64,000 bases of DNA from Clostridiales bacterium PH28_bin88 (GTDB lineage: Bacteria; Bacillota; PH28-bin88): positions 1-64,000 of the forward strand of contig LAKY01000058.1 of the NCBI GenBank assembly GCA_000987045.1. The letters run 5' to 3'. Position numbers and translations under genes: made by a program. Shown here piece after piece: positions 37,641-45,798 of this stretch (the stretch's first letter is position 1; every line of letters starts with the position of its first letter). A model generated the notes under the pieces. It saw only the letters and a program-made list of their open reading frames with translations, had not been told where the DNA came from and searched no databases.

Positions 37641-37772
37641 ATGCCCGAATTCCAAGCACCCGGCCCCGGCGGTGGGTTCGGCTTCCCCGGCTTCTTCGGC
37701 GGCGGGTTCGCCTTCGGCAGGATCCTGCTCATCTTCCTGTTGATCCTGTTCCTGTTCGACTTCCGGTGGTAG
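37641..37772 (+). CDS. Gly/Phe-rich micro-protein 3 (43 aa)
   Basis: ATG after GGAAAGGAGG. Head MPEFQAPGPGGGFGFPGFF, then GGGFAF and the same 18-residue tail. It is followed by a terminator at 37793-37820, so copies 1-3 form one transcript. Confidence 0.75.
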   Translation: MPEFQAPGPGGGFGFPGFFGGGFAFGRILLIFLLILFLFDFRW

Positions 37773-37792
37773 TAAATTTTTCGCTGAAGACA

Positions 37793-37825
37793 CGGGCCGG
37801 CATTGCCGGCCTGTGCTGTTTTCTT
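37793..37825 (+). terminator. terminator after micro-protein 3
   Basis: GGCCGGC/GCCGGCC stem with a 3-nt loop (37795-37811) flanked by AC/GT, then TGTGCTGTTTTCTTCT. Confidence 0.65.
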
Positions 37826-37920
37826 CTGCCTCGCATCTTGATCATCGTGCCAATGAAGGCGGAATGGTTTAGAATTTGGTATTATTGGTAAACAGTACCG
37901 GACACAAGTCACTTCAGGAA

Positions 37921-37951
37921 AGTAACACTCCAGTACACTCTTCATATGATG
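37921..37951 (+). promoter_or_regulatory. sigma-K/E-like promoter, micro-protein unit 2
   Basis: AGTAACACTC-N10-TTCATATGATG, the same sequence and spacing as 37230-37260, 49 nt before the fourth micro-protein. Confidence 0.65.
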
Positions 37952-37999
37952 TAGTGCAGACAACATATAAGAAATATTTTTCAAAGGAGGGTTGGGAAC

Positions 38000-38101
38000 A
38001 TGGCTGAAAGTCAATCCGGTTTCTTTGGCGGAGGGTTCGTCTTTGGAAGGCTCCTGCTCATCTTCTTGCTGATCCTGTTCCTGTTCGACTTCCGGTGGTA
38101 G
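38000..38101 (+). CDS. Gly/Phe-rich micro-protein 4 (33 aa)
   Basis: ATG after CAAAGGAGGG. Short head MAESQSGFFGGGFVF and tail GRLLLIFLLILFLFDFRW (one Ile-to-Leu change). It has its own promoter and terminator and more synonymous divergence than copies 1-3, so it is the older duplicate. Confidence 0.75.
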   Translation: MAESQSGFFGGGFVFGRLLLIFLLILFLFDFRW

Positions 38102-38119
38102 GCAGTCATGTGGTGAACC

Positions 38120-38160
38120 ATTAGGGGCATACCAAACCTGGGGTGCCCCTAATTTATTTA
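38120..38160. terminator. bidirectional terminator
   Basis: Arms ATTAGGGGCA/TGCCCCTAAT followed on the plus strand by TTATTTA. On the minus strand it abuts the stop codon of the ferredoxin gene. It can serve both converging units. Confidence 0.75.
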
Positions 38161-38418
38161 ACTCTGCGTATTCGGGATAATCGCCCCGGTGGGACACACA
38201 TCCACACACAGCCCGCAGCCGGTACATGGACCGGCTATTCGGTAGAACCAGCTCCCCCCGCCAGGTTCCACGCCCAAACTGCCGCCCCGCACCTCACCGG
38301 TAACGGACGCCGGGTCACGCAAAGAGTTGGGGTTGTACCCGTCATCGATGGCGCCCTCCGGGCATACCACGGCACAGCCGCCACACGCCACGCAGTCGTC
38401 TGTTATATGGTAGGGCAA
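38158..38418 (-). CDS. 2x[4Fe-4S] ferredoxin with long inter-cluster insert
   Basis: An 86-aa ferredoxin with motifs CVACGGCAVVCPEGAI and CTGCGLCVDVCPTGAI. About 45 residues separate the motifs, longer than in the small ferredoxin at 12218; the insert is Gly-rich (GGSLGVEPGGGSWFYRI). The TTG start is preceded by GAGGAGGGG. It stands alone. Redox partners are unknown. Confidence 0.85.
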   Translation of the reverse strand: MPYHITDDCVACGGCAVVCPEGAIDDGYNPNSLRDPASVTGEVRGGSLGVEPGGGSWFYRIAGPCTGCGLCVDVCPTGAIIPNTQS

Positions 38419-38496
38419 TGCTAACCCCTCCTCTTACGCTGTTGTGATTAGCATTAGCCCCCCGGTGGTACATTTATTCGGAATACCTGGATCTGA

Positions 38497-38523
38497 CCTC
38501 CGACTTCTGACGACTGACGACTG
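38497..38523. repeat. GAC-rich degenerate heptamer tract
   Basis: GACTTCT GACGACT GACGACT units abutting the 3' end of the UbiB gene. Same family as 5791-5824. Confidence 0.6.
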
Positions 38524-38524
38524 T

Positions 38525-40207
38525 TTAAAAGCGGCCCGAGCGGATGATCGCCCAGATAAGATATGCCACCATCAGGGTGGCCAGCAAGAAAGCCAGTTCC
38601 AGGACCGGCATGCTCCAGAAAAAAAACCGCCCGCGGTCGGCTCCCAGCGCCGACCCGATCACCAGGCCGGCGGTGACAATGCTGAAGGCCAGCAGCACCA
38701 GGCTGAAAGACAGGCGGTTGGCGATGCGGTCCAGGTGCGACATGGCCCGTTCCAGGTTCTGGTGTTCCAGTTTAAGGATAGCATCGCCGGTCACCAGTTT
38801 GTCCAGGAAGCCGTCCAGTTTGCGCGGGAGGTCCAACAGGAGGCCCCCATAATCCAGTGCCCACTCTCTCGCTGTACGTGTTAGCATCCCGGGGACCAAC
38901 CGGCGTCGGAGAAGGGTATGGGCCAGGGGCTCGGCAATGGCGACAATAGACAAACCGGGGTCCAGTTCCCGCACCACCCCTTCAAGGGTGATGAGTGCCT
39001 TGGCCAGCAGGGTCAATTCAGTGGGAATTCGCAAGCGGTACCTGAAGGCCAGATCCAGAATTTCGCTGATGGCGGTTCCCAGGCGGATCTGGCCAAAGGG
39101 GACGTCATAGTAACGCTCCCGCAGCAGATCCACGTCCCGTTTAAATGCTTGCATCTCCACTTCCTGCCCGACGATGCCCATCTCCGTTACCGCCCGGATA
39201 ATGTGGTTAGAGTTGCGGCGTACCAGTCCCAACACCAGGGAGACAAACTGCCTCTTCCGTTCTTCGGACAGCCTCCCGACCAGGCCAAAATCCAAAAACG
39301 CCACAACCCCCCCCGGGAGAACCACCACGTTTCCCGGGTGAGGGTCAGCGTGAAAGAACCCATCCAGGAGCACCTGTTTTAACACCGCCTGAGCCAGATT
39401 CCGGGCGATCAGGCGCCGGTCCCATCCCCGGCGTTCCAGTTCCTCCACGTCGCTGAGCTTAACCCCTTCAACGTACTCCATGGTCAATACCCGGTCAGTA
39501 GTAAATACCCAATACACCCCGGGAATTTTTACGGTGGGATCACCGCTGAAATTCTGCCGCAGGCGGTCGGCATTGCGCCCCTCCGCCGTGTAATCCAGTT
39601 CCTGTTTCAGGGTCCGGGCAAACTCCTCGGCCATTTCGCTAAACTTGTAAAACTGCCCCCACAGGGTGTGGCGTTCCGCCAGCCTGCCCAAGTCAAACAG
39701 AATCTCCAGGTCGGTTCGGATCACCCGTTCGACATTGGGCCGGCGGGCTTTAACCACTACCGCTTCACCGGTGGCCAGTTCCGCCCTGTGCACCTGGCCG
39801 ATGGAAGCGGCGGCCAGGGGTTCCCGGTCAAAGGAACGAAACAACTCGGCGAGGGGTTGTCCCAGTTCCTCCTCCACCAGCCCTTGAACCTGTTCAAAGG
39901 GAAAGGAAGGCACCTGGTCCTGGAGTCTTGCCAGTTCTTCAATCACGTCCCTGGGAAGCAGGTCGGGTCGAGTGCTCAGCACCTGGCCCAGTTTGATAAA
40001 GGTGGGACCCAACTCCTCCATTACCAGGCGCAGCCGGGCGCCCCCGGACAAGCGGGTCTTTTCCTCCGCCTTGACCCGGCGGGCCCAAGAAACCAGGTCG
40101 CCCAGCCCCAGTTGGTCCACCAGGAAGCCAAAACCGTGTTTGGCCAGCGTGTTGACGATCTGGCGGTATCTTTTCAGGTGAATGTGCCTGCGCATAGCCT
40201 GAGCCAC
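38525..40207 (-). CDS. UbiB/ABC1-family atypical kinase
   Basis: A 560-aa protein of the AarF/ABC1/UbiB family: KxGQ-type motif FIKLGQVLSTRPDLLP, the A-rich loop LAAASIGQVHRA, catalytic-loop-like DGFFHADPHPGN, and DFG-like FLDFGLVGRL. Two C-terminal helices (LSFSLVLLAFSIVTAG and LELAFLLATLMVAYLIW) anchor it in the membrane. Family members support isoprenoid quinone metabolism. The start is GTG at 40207 with a poor ribosome site; ATG at 40195 is an alternative. A GAC-rich repeat tract follows the stop. Confidence 0.92.
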   Translation of the reverse strand: MAQAMRRHIHLKRYRQIVNTLAKHGFGFLVDQLGLGDLVSWARRVKAEEKTRLSGGARLRLVMEELGPTFIKLGQVLSTRPDLLPRDVIEELARLQDQVPSFPFEQVQGLVEEELGQPLAELFRSFDREPLAAASIGQVHRAELATGEAVVVKARRPNVERVIRTDLEILFDLGRLAERHTLWGQFYKFSEMAEEFARTLKQELDYTAEGRNADRLRQNFSGDPTVKIPGVYWVFTTDRVLTMEYVEGVKLSDVEELERRGWDRRLIARNLAQAVLKQVLLDGFFHADPHPGNVVVLPGGVVAFLDFGLVGRLSEERKRQFVSLVLGLVRRNSNHIIRAVTEMGIVGQEVEMQAFKRDVDLLRERYYDVPFGQIRLGTAISEILDLAFRYRLRIPTELTLLAKALITLEGVVRELDPGLSIVAIAEPLAHTLLRRRLVPGMLTRTAREWALDYGGLLLDLPRKLDGFLDKLVTGDAILKLEHQNLERAMSHLDRIANRLSFSLVLLAFSIVTAGLVIGSALGADRGRFFFWSMPVLELAFLLATLMVAYLIWAIIRSGRF

Positions 40208-40394
40208 CCGTCCGTTTCCGATGTCGTGCTTCCCACTTCCGACCTCTCACTTCCCACTTCTCAACTAATAGGTTTCCCTACCACATTTCGATCATGCATT
40301 GAATGGGAATTAATGACAGGGCCTGGCTGAAAGCACCAAACTCCTGGTTCCCCCGTAAACTATAGCAGAAAATTTCTTGTTAGGAGATGATTCC

Positions 40395-41447
40395 ATGGAC
40401 GACGAGTTCATTCACCAGCAACCCGAAGGAAACCTTTACACCGTCCAGTCCGGGGACACCGTATTTTCCATCGCCCGAGCCTTTAACGTGTCGGTAGATG
40501 AACTAATGGCCGCCAACCCCAGTATTAATCCCGACCTCCTGGAGGCAGGCCAGGTGGTTCACATTCCCGTCACGGCCTCTCAGGTGACCTGTCCACCAGG
40601 CGCCAGACCCTATGTCGTGCAGGCCGGGGACACCTACTTCAGCCTGGCGCGGCGGTTTGGGACCACGGTGGAAGCCATCATGGCGGCCAACCCCGGCGTA
40701 GACCCCGATAGGCTGCGGATTGGGCAGGTAATCTGTATTCCTGGAATGGCTCCTCCTGATCGCTGCCCTCCGGGTTCCACCCCATACGTCATTCGAGCCG
40801 GTGACACCTTCTTCAGCCTGGCGCGGCGGTTTGGGACCACGGTGGAAGCCATCATGGCGGCCAACCCCGGCGTAGACCCCGATAGACTGCAGATCGGCCA
40901 GGTTATCTGTATTCCCAGAGTGGCTCCTCCTGATCGCTGCCCCGCCGGAACGTTCCCGTACGTGATCCAGGCCGGTGACACCTTCTTCAGCCTGGCCCGG
41001 CGGTTTGGCACCACGGTGGAAGCCATCATGGCGGCCAACCCCGGGGTGGACCCCAACAGGCTGCAGATCGGCCAGGTTATCTGTATTCCCAGAGTGGCTC
41101 CTCCCGATCGCTGCCCTGCCGGGACGTTCCCGTACGTGATCCAGGCCGGTGACACCTATTTCAGCCTGGCCCGGCGGTTTGGCACCACGGTGGAAGCCAT
41201 CATGGCTGCCAACCCCGGGGTAGACCCCAACAGGCTGCAGATCGGGCAGGTAATCTGCATCCCCGGAATGCGGCCACCCGACCGCTGTCCCATGGGCACC
41301 ATGCCCTATACCGTCCAGGCGGGAGACACCTACTTCCGGTTGGCCCAGCGCTTCGGCACCACAGTGGAGGCCATCGCCGCCGCCAACCCGGGAGTCAACC
41401 CTAACAACCTGCAGATCGGCCAGGTTATCTGCATACCGCGGTCATGA
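40395..41447 (+). CDS. six-LysM-repeat protein
   Basis: A 350-aa protein with six LysM domains (each with xYxVQxGDTxFxLARRFGTT-like start and IGQVICIP end) at a 58-residue period from the second repeat on. Linkers carry DRCPxGx. Repeats 2-5 are nearly identical in DNA as well as protein, which points to recent expansion or conversion. No signal peptide and no catalytic domain are seen, a layout found in spore coat/cortex proteins that bind peptidoglycan. The ATG at 40395 follows TAGGAGATG. Confidence 0.9.
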   Translation: MDDEFIHQQPEGNLYTVQSGDTVFSIARAFNVSVDELMAANPSINPDLLEAGQVVHIPVTASQVTCPPGARPYVVQAGDTYFSLARRFGTTVEAIMAANPGVDPDRLRIGQVICIPGMAPPDRCPPGSTPYVIRAGDTFFSLARRFGTTVEAIMAANPGVDPDRLQIGQVICIPRVAPPDRCPAGTFPYVIQAGDTFFSLARRFGTTVEAIMAANPGVDPNRLQIGQVICIPRVAPPDRCPAGTFPYVIQAGDTYFSLARRFGTTVEAIMAANPGVDPNRLQIGQVICIPGMRPPDRCPMGTMPYTVQAGDTYFRLAQRFGTTVEAIAAANPGVNPNNLQIGQVICIPRS

Positions 41448-41460
41448 ATGTGAGTAAAAA

Positions 41461-41496
41461 AGAAGGCCACCCTGGTTTCAGGGTAGGCCTTCTATC
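41461..41496. terminator. terminator between convergent genes
   Basis: AGAAGGCC-ACCCTG/CAGGGT-GGCCTTCT, a long stem with GTTT loop, 13 nt after the LysM gene stop and overlapping the stop of the opposing gene. Usable from both sides. Confidence 0.75.
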
Positions 41497-42286
41497 TTGT
41501 CTGCTGTCCGGTTCCCTTGGTCCCGGCGGTGATTACCAGTGCCCCGGGAGTGACCCGCACGTCCCGCAGGTTCATGCCCGCCGGCAGAAACTCCACTGGC
41601 AGTCGCAACCGGTAGGAACTGAGTATTTTCTTGGTTACCGCCGCGCCGAGATCGTAACCGTCCACCTGCAGGTTTTGGGGTACAAACTCCACGGCGTTGC
41701 CCTCGATGCGAAAGCCGCCAAAGAGCTTCAAACCCAGTTCATTTCCCAGCAGGGTTACCCTGCCTGTCACCACCGCCCGGCCCTCCTGCAACCGGAGAAC
41801 GGGATCGACCAGCCCGCTGATGGGATACTCCTTCAGCACCCGGTCCAGGTCAGCCTCAGAGAGGGTAACCTTCAACTGTCCGGGCCCTCCGTAGCTGAAC
41901 TCCAGCCGGCCCTCCTGCAAAAGGCGGGGCAGGTCTATCTCCACGCCGGCGGCCTGCATCTCCAGCCGGGAGATGGGCAGGCCTCCTACCGTTCCGTTTT
42001 TCACCACCAGGGACAGGTGGTCCAGCCGTCCAATGGCCACCTCCGCCGCCGGGAAGCTCCGCACCCGTACCTGCACCTCCGCCGGCTCTCCCATACCGCG
42101 GGCGATCGCCCGCTCCAGGGCTGAAGAAGTCACGGGAGGAAGCAGCAACTGCGCGATAATCATCACGAAGAACAAGAACAAGCCGGCACGCCACAGCCAT
42201 CCTAACAACCGGATCGGGGCAGTTGGCCCCCGGCGGAGCGGGGTAGGCGTTACGGTGCTCCATTCGGCTTGCAGGATAATTAACAA
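41492..42286 (-). CDS. DUF2993 (LmeA-like) membrane-anchored protein
   Basis: About 264 aa. One N-terminal helix (LWRAGLFLFFVMIIAQLLLP) followed by a DUF2993 domain (AEVQVRVRSFPAAEVAIGRLD, then VTLLGNELGLKLFGGFRIEG). DUF2993/LmeA proteins are lipid-binding, tubular-type folds at the cell surface. The start is uncertain: TTG 42286 is 9 nt from AGGAG. It lies 19 nt after prfB and may be cotranscribed. Confidence 0.75.
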   Translation of the reverse strand: MLIILQAEWSTVTPTPLRRGPTAPIRLLGWLWRAGLFLFFVMIIAQLLLPPVTSSALERAIARGMGEPAEVQVRVRSFPAAEVAIGRLDHLSLVVKNGTVGGLPISRLEMQAAGVEIDLPRLLQEGRLEFSYGGPGQLKVTLSEADLDRVLKEYPISGLVDPVLRLQEGRAVVTGRVTLLGNELGLKLFGGFRIEGNAVEFVPQNLQVDGYDLGAAVTKKILSSYRLRLPVEFLPAGMNLRDVRVTPGALVITAGTKGTGQQTR

Positions 42287-42305
42287 GGCGATCAACTCCT
42301 GATCA

Positions 42306-43422
42306 CTACCTCTGGCCGGCGCCCTTCAGGGCTTGCTGCTGCAGGTATGCGCCGATGAACGGATCGATGTGACCGTCCATTACCGCCTGCACGTTCCCCA
42401 CTTCAGTATTGGTGCGGTGGTCCTTCACCAGGGTATATGGGTGGAACACGTAGGAGCGGATCTGGCTGCCCCAGGCGATTTCCTGCTGGACCCCCCGCAG
42501 GGCGGACATCTCCTCTTCTTCCTTGCGCTGCTTCAGTTCCAGCAGTTTGGCCTGGAGGATCTTCATAGCGGTGAGACGGTTGGCGTGCTGGGAGCGCTCA
42601 TTCTGGCACTGCACCACTATGCCGGAGGGCAGGTGGGTAATCCGCACCGCCGAGTCCGTCTTGTTCACATGCTGTCCGCCGGCCCCGCCTGACCGGTAGG
42701 TATCGATCTTCAGGTCTTCAGGATCGATATCCACTTCCTCGTCAGACGCCACTTCCGGCATCACGTCCACCGAGGCGAAGGAGGTGTGCCGCCGGCTGGC
42801 TGCGTCAAAAGGCGAAATGCGTACCAGGCGGTGCACACCCCGCTCCGCCTGCAAGTAGCCATAGGCGTTAACCCCCTTGACCAGGATAGTGGCGCTCTTG
42901 AGACCCGCCTCGTCCCCGGGCAAGGTATCCAGCAGCTGGACCTGGTAGCCATGGTCTTCGCCCCACCGGGTGTACATCCGGAGGAGCATCTCCACCCAGT
43001 CCATGGCCTCGGTGCCGCCTGCCCCGGCATGCAGGGTGACGATAGCGCTGTGGTTGTCATAACGGCCGCTTAACAGCACCTCCAACCGGGCCTGTTCCAG
43101 TTCCCGGCTCAACTCCCTGAAACCTTCCTCCACCTCCGCCGACATGGACTCGTCTCCTTCTTCCACCCCCAGTTCCCACAAGGTCCGGACGTCCTCGTAC
43201 TTCCGTACCAGTTGGCGAAAGCGTTCCAACCCCTCGCGGGTGGCCGCCAGGGCCTGCAGGACCTGCTGGGCTTCACTGGGTTGATCCCAGAAACCGGGGG
43301 AGGAAACCTGGTCCTCTAAGTCGCGGATCTTCTCCTCACGGCCGGCGATGTCAAAGAGAAACCCTCAGTTCGTTCAGCAGTTGTTCGGCCCTTTCCAGGC
43401 CGGGTTTAAGTTCAATCAACAC
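42306..43422 (-). CDS. prfB: peptide chain release factor 2, programmed frameshift
   Basis: RF2 in two frames. GTG at 43422 after GGAGGG encodes about 23 residues (MLIELKPGLERAEQLLNELR, then VSL) and reaches an in-frame TGA. A +1 shift at CTTTGAC continues into DIAGREEKIRDLEDQ and the rest, 371 aa in all. Domains: the SPF anticodon motif (RISPFDAASRR) and catalytic GGQ (RSGGAGGQHVNKTDS). RF2 reads UGA/UAA, and the shift autoregulates its own level. AGGGTTT upstream of the slip site supplies the SD-like stimulator. Confidence 0.95.
43350..43356 (-). other. prfB +1 programmed frameshift site
   Basis: Minus-strand CTTTGAC with the zero-frame TGA at 43353-43351 and AGGG 6 nt before the CTT codon. 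Classical RF2 arrangement. Confidence 0.93.
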
Positions 43423-43675
43423 GGTAAATCCCTCCACAACGAGTTTAATTATCTTATCGCTTCTTCATAAGTGTTTCCATTATTTGACTAGCAAAAACCA
43501 GCCCAGCGTCAGGACCAAGACCACCGCCACTAATCCATTCTAACACCCTCCGGCCCGGACGTAAAGGTGGCTGGGTGCACAACATATTAAGCGTGACCAT
43601 AAACCAGGAGGCGAGGAATTTGCCGAAACTAAGAGCAGGTATCATCGGAACAGGCATGGCCTCTGGTGGATAATT

Positions 43676-43717
43676 AAAAAAAATGGCGGCGGCACCGTCT
43701 TGAGCGGTGCCAGCCGC
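43676..43717 (-). terminator. terminator of Gly/Tyr-rich protein gene
   Basis: Minus-strand stem GCGGC-GGCACCG/CGGTGCC-GCCGC with a 7-nt loop, then CA and eight T. It lies 32 nt after the stop of 43749-43994. Confidence 0.85.
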
Positions 43718-43748
43718 AGGCAATCCCCGGGAATAAGTTGGTTGCAAA

Positions 43749-43994
43749 TTATCTCTTGGGGCCGAAAAGAACGGTTTGGATCCTGCCTAAAAAGCCGGTA
43801 ACAGACCTGCCTGGGGATTGCCCCCCTTGGTACCCTCCGTAGCCGCCCGGGTAATGACCGTAGTAGGGGCTACCGTAAAAGGGTTTTTGCGGGTTGCCCG
43901 GGTAAGGCCAACCATGATACGGCTTCCCCGGACCATACCCACCGTGGCCAGGGCCGTAATAGGGCTTACGGTTGGGATTTTGTACTGGCTCCAT
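43749..43994 (-). CDS. Gly/Tyr/Pro-rich spore-coat-like protein
   Basis: An 81-aa protein. The ATG at 43994 follows AAAGGAGG. It is rich in YYG/PGH/GYG units (PYYGPGHGGYGPGKPYHGWP) with a C-terminal GFLGRIQTVLFGPKR. Composition resembles Bacillus coat or YppG-like proteins, and a CATATAATG element with an AC 15 nt upstream precedes it (44027-44060), again sigma-E/K like. Function is inferred from composition only. Confidence 0.65.
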   Translation of the reverse strand: MEPVQNPNRKPYYGPGHGGYGPGKPYHGWPYPGNPQKPFYGSPYYGHYPGGYGGYQGGQSPGRSVTGFLGRIQTVLFGPKR

Positions 43995-44026
43995 GTAACG
44001 TCCTCCTTTCCTGCAAGATAATACGC

Positions 44027-44090
44027 TCAATAGCATTATATGACGCCGGGTTGGAAGGTGGTGCATAAGTTGGTCTTTTTTTACATGTAG
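44027..44090 (-). repeat. duplicated promoter region, copy 1
   Basis: About 64 bp nearly identical to 46051-46113, beginning CAATAGCATTATATGA on the plus strand and ending near TTTTTTACATGTAG. On the minus strand it contains ACCTTCCAACCCGGCGT followed by CATATAATG, a sporulation-type promoter for the coat-like gene. Confidence 0.6.
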
Positions 44091-44236
44091 CTATGCGGCA
44101 AGTCTTCCACCGGGGAGCATCCCACTGGTGCCCTGAATTCTCTTTTCGGGGGAATGGAAGGTTCGAAAATCTCCCCAATTTTTGGCCTCACCTTAAGAGG
44201 TAAGCCTCCAAAGTGGGTTGAAAACCTCCCCTGACT

Positions 44237-44494
44237 TTACAGGGCCAGGGGTAGATTTACGGTAAACACCGCTCCCCCGGCAGGGCAATTTTCCACAGAG
44301 ATCGAACCGGCGCTTTTCTCGACGATGGCTTTGGTGATGGCCAGGCCCAGGCCGCTACCGCCGCCTTTACCCTTGTAGAAGCGCTCAAAGATGCGGGGCA
44401 GGTCTTGTTCCGGGATACCGGGGCCGTCATCGGCAAAGGTCACCAGCACCCGCCCGCCCCGCGGTTCAACTGTTACCTCCAGCCAGTTTCTCGT
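44237..44494 (-). pseudogene. histidine kinase ATPase-domain fragment
   Basis: Only the C-terminal HATPase_c part remains: LEVTVEPRGG, then VTFADDGPGIPEQDLPRIFE and GGGSGLGLAITKAIVEK, ending TVNLPLAL. The dimerisation domain, N box and sensor are missing. The frame runs back under the next upstream small gene without a start. This is a truncated kinase remnant. Confidence 0.75.
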
Positions 44495-44708
44495 TGATCT
44501 GCTCTTTTAGTTGCACGATCCGGCGCAGGGCATCCAGTCCCGCATCGAAGTCCTTGCTCTCCTTGGCGGCCTTCAGTTGCTCCCAGGCCTGGACTTTGGC
44601 TTCCCGCAGGCTCTTAATCTCCTCTACCAGGGGTTGTGCCGCTTCCTTGTGGGCCTTGAGAGCCTCCAGGGTTTCCTGGTCGCCGGCTTCCACGGCGGCG
44701 ATGCACAT
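44466..44708 (-). CDS. short helical protein, start uncertain
   Basis: About 80 aa of acidic/basic heptads (ALKAHKEAAQPLVEEIKSLR, then LRRIVQLKEQINEKL), a likely coiled coil. The ATG at 44708 lacks a convincing ribosome site, and the frame continues upstream into repeat-like DNA. It may be a remnant or a small real gene. It overlaps the kinase fragment by about 30 nt. Confidence 0.4.
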   Translation of the reverse strand: MCIAAVEAGDQETLEALKAHKEAAQPLVEEIKSLREAKVQAWEQLKAAKESKDFDAGLDALRRIVQLKEQINEKLAGGNS

Positions 44709-44874
44709 TTTAGCGATTATTGGGTTCCCCCTGTTTCTAGTGTACCCTGGATATGCGGTAGAACCTGGGAAGAAATATGGAAAAAGTGTGTAAAAAACAA
44801 AGCCCACCTTGGAGAGGTGGGAAATGGGAGGTGAGGAGTGTGTCTCCCCAATAATCTCTTCGGTAAAATGCCGG

Positions 44875-45798
44875 TTAGTCGAGAAATGGCGCCGTCCTGG
44901 AGAGGTAGATAATCCCGGCACTGGTCACCCCCCACAGAACCACAGTCGCGAGCAGCGGCCAGTCGGAAAGGAGCGTCTCGTCGGGGCTTCCGCCCTCCGT
45001 ACGGCGGTGTACGAGATAAAGATAGCGAAAGACGCCATAGGTGACCAGAGGACTTGTCAGGAAGAACATGGACGGCCTGTGGGACTCCATGACATAGAGC
45101 AGGTAGGTGACAATGACAGCGCCGCTCAAGACGGCGGTCAACTGGTCCAGCAGCGCGAGCGGGTATTCGGCCAGCACGCCCCTGTGACTGTCAGCCTCGT
45201 CAAGCGTGGTCACTTCGTGTCTCCGCTTGGCCACCGCCAGGAAAAGGGAGAGCAGCATGACCCAGGCCAGGAACCACTTGGACATCTCGACGTCAATGGC
45301 TGCGACACCACCGGCGGCCCGGAGCACAAAACCCGCCGCGACGGACATGACGTCCAGCAGGACCACTCGCTTGAACCACGTGCAGTAGAGCAAGTTGATG
45401 ATGAGGTATGCCAGGATAACCAGGCCGAGCAGTTGGGCAACGGCAAACCCCAGGAACAATGCGGCGGCTGACAGGCCGGTACCGGTTGCTACAGCCTCAG
45501 CGGCGCTAACCGCACCGGACGCCACCGGCCGTGAGCGTTTCCTGGGGTGCAGCCTGTCCTGTCCGGCGTCGATGGCGTCGTTAATACAGTAAATCCCTGA
45601 GGAAGCCAGGCAGAAAGCAAAAAATGCAGCCACCGTAAGCCACAGGGAAAACGAGGTGAAGAATTCTCCGGGGAAGAGAAGCGCCGTTAATACAAGCCCG
45701 TTTTTGATCCACTGCCGTGGGCGCATCAACCCGAACAGGGCCTTTAAATAACTGGATGGACCGCGTCGAGTATAGCCGTTGACGGATGGTTGTGCCAT
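44875..45798 (-). CDS. UbiA-family prenyltransferase, DPPR-synthase-like
   Basis: A 307-aa membrane protein with about eight helices. N-terminal MRPRQWIKN and the Asp-rich motif NDAIDAGQDRLHPRKRSRPV match the decaprenyl-phosphate phosphoribosyltransferase branch of the UbiA family, which acts on polyprenyl phosphate and PRPP. A second motif CTWFKRVVLLDVMSVAAGFV is present. The ATG follows GAGGTGATCGC. It is a monocistronic gene amid remnant DNA; its exact acceptor is unproven. Confidence 0.85.
   Translation of the reverse strand: MAQPSVNGYTRRGPSSYLKALFGLMRPRQWIKNGLVLTALLFPGEFFTSFSLWLTVAAFFAFCLASSGIYCINDAIDAGQDRLHPRKRSRPVASGAVSAAEAVATGTGLSAAALFLGFAVAQLLGLVILAYLIINLLYCTWFKRVVLLDVMSVAAGFVLRAAGGVAAIDVEMSKWFLAWVMLLSLFLAVAKRRHEVTTLDEADSHRGVLAEYPLALLDQLTAVLSGAVIVTYLLYVMESHRPSMFFLTSPLVTYGVFRYLYLVHRRTEGGSPDETLLSDWPLLATVVLWGVTSAGIIYLSRTAPFLD

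Noticed and set aside
37325-38227. 300-codon minus-strand open frame across the micro-protein cluster
   Set aside because: It is the antisense of four well-supported small genes; its Pro/Lys-rich repeated sequence is produced by their repeated tails.
43454-43747. 97-codon minus-strand open frame
   Set aside because: It runs through the terminator of the Gly/Tyr-rich gene and has no ribosome site at its start. Only the last 31 codons are even possible and no family is recognised.
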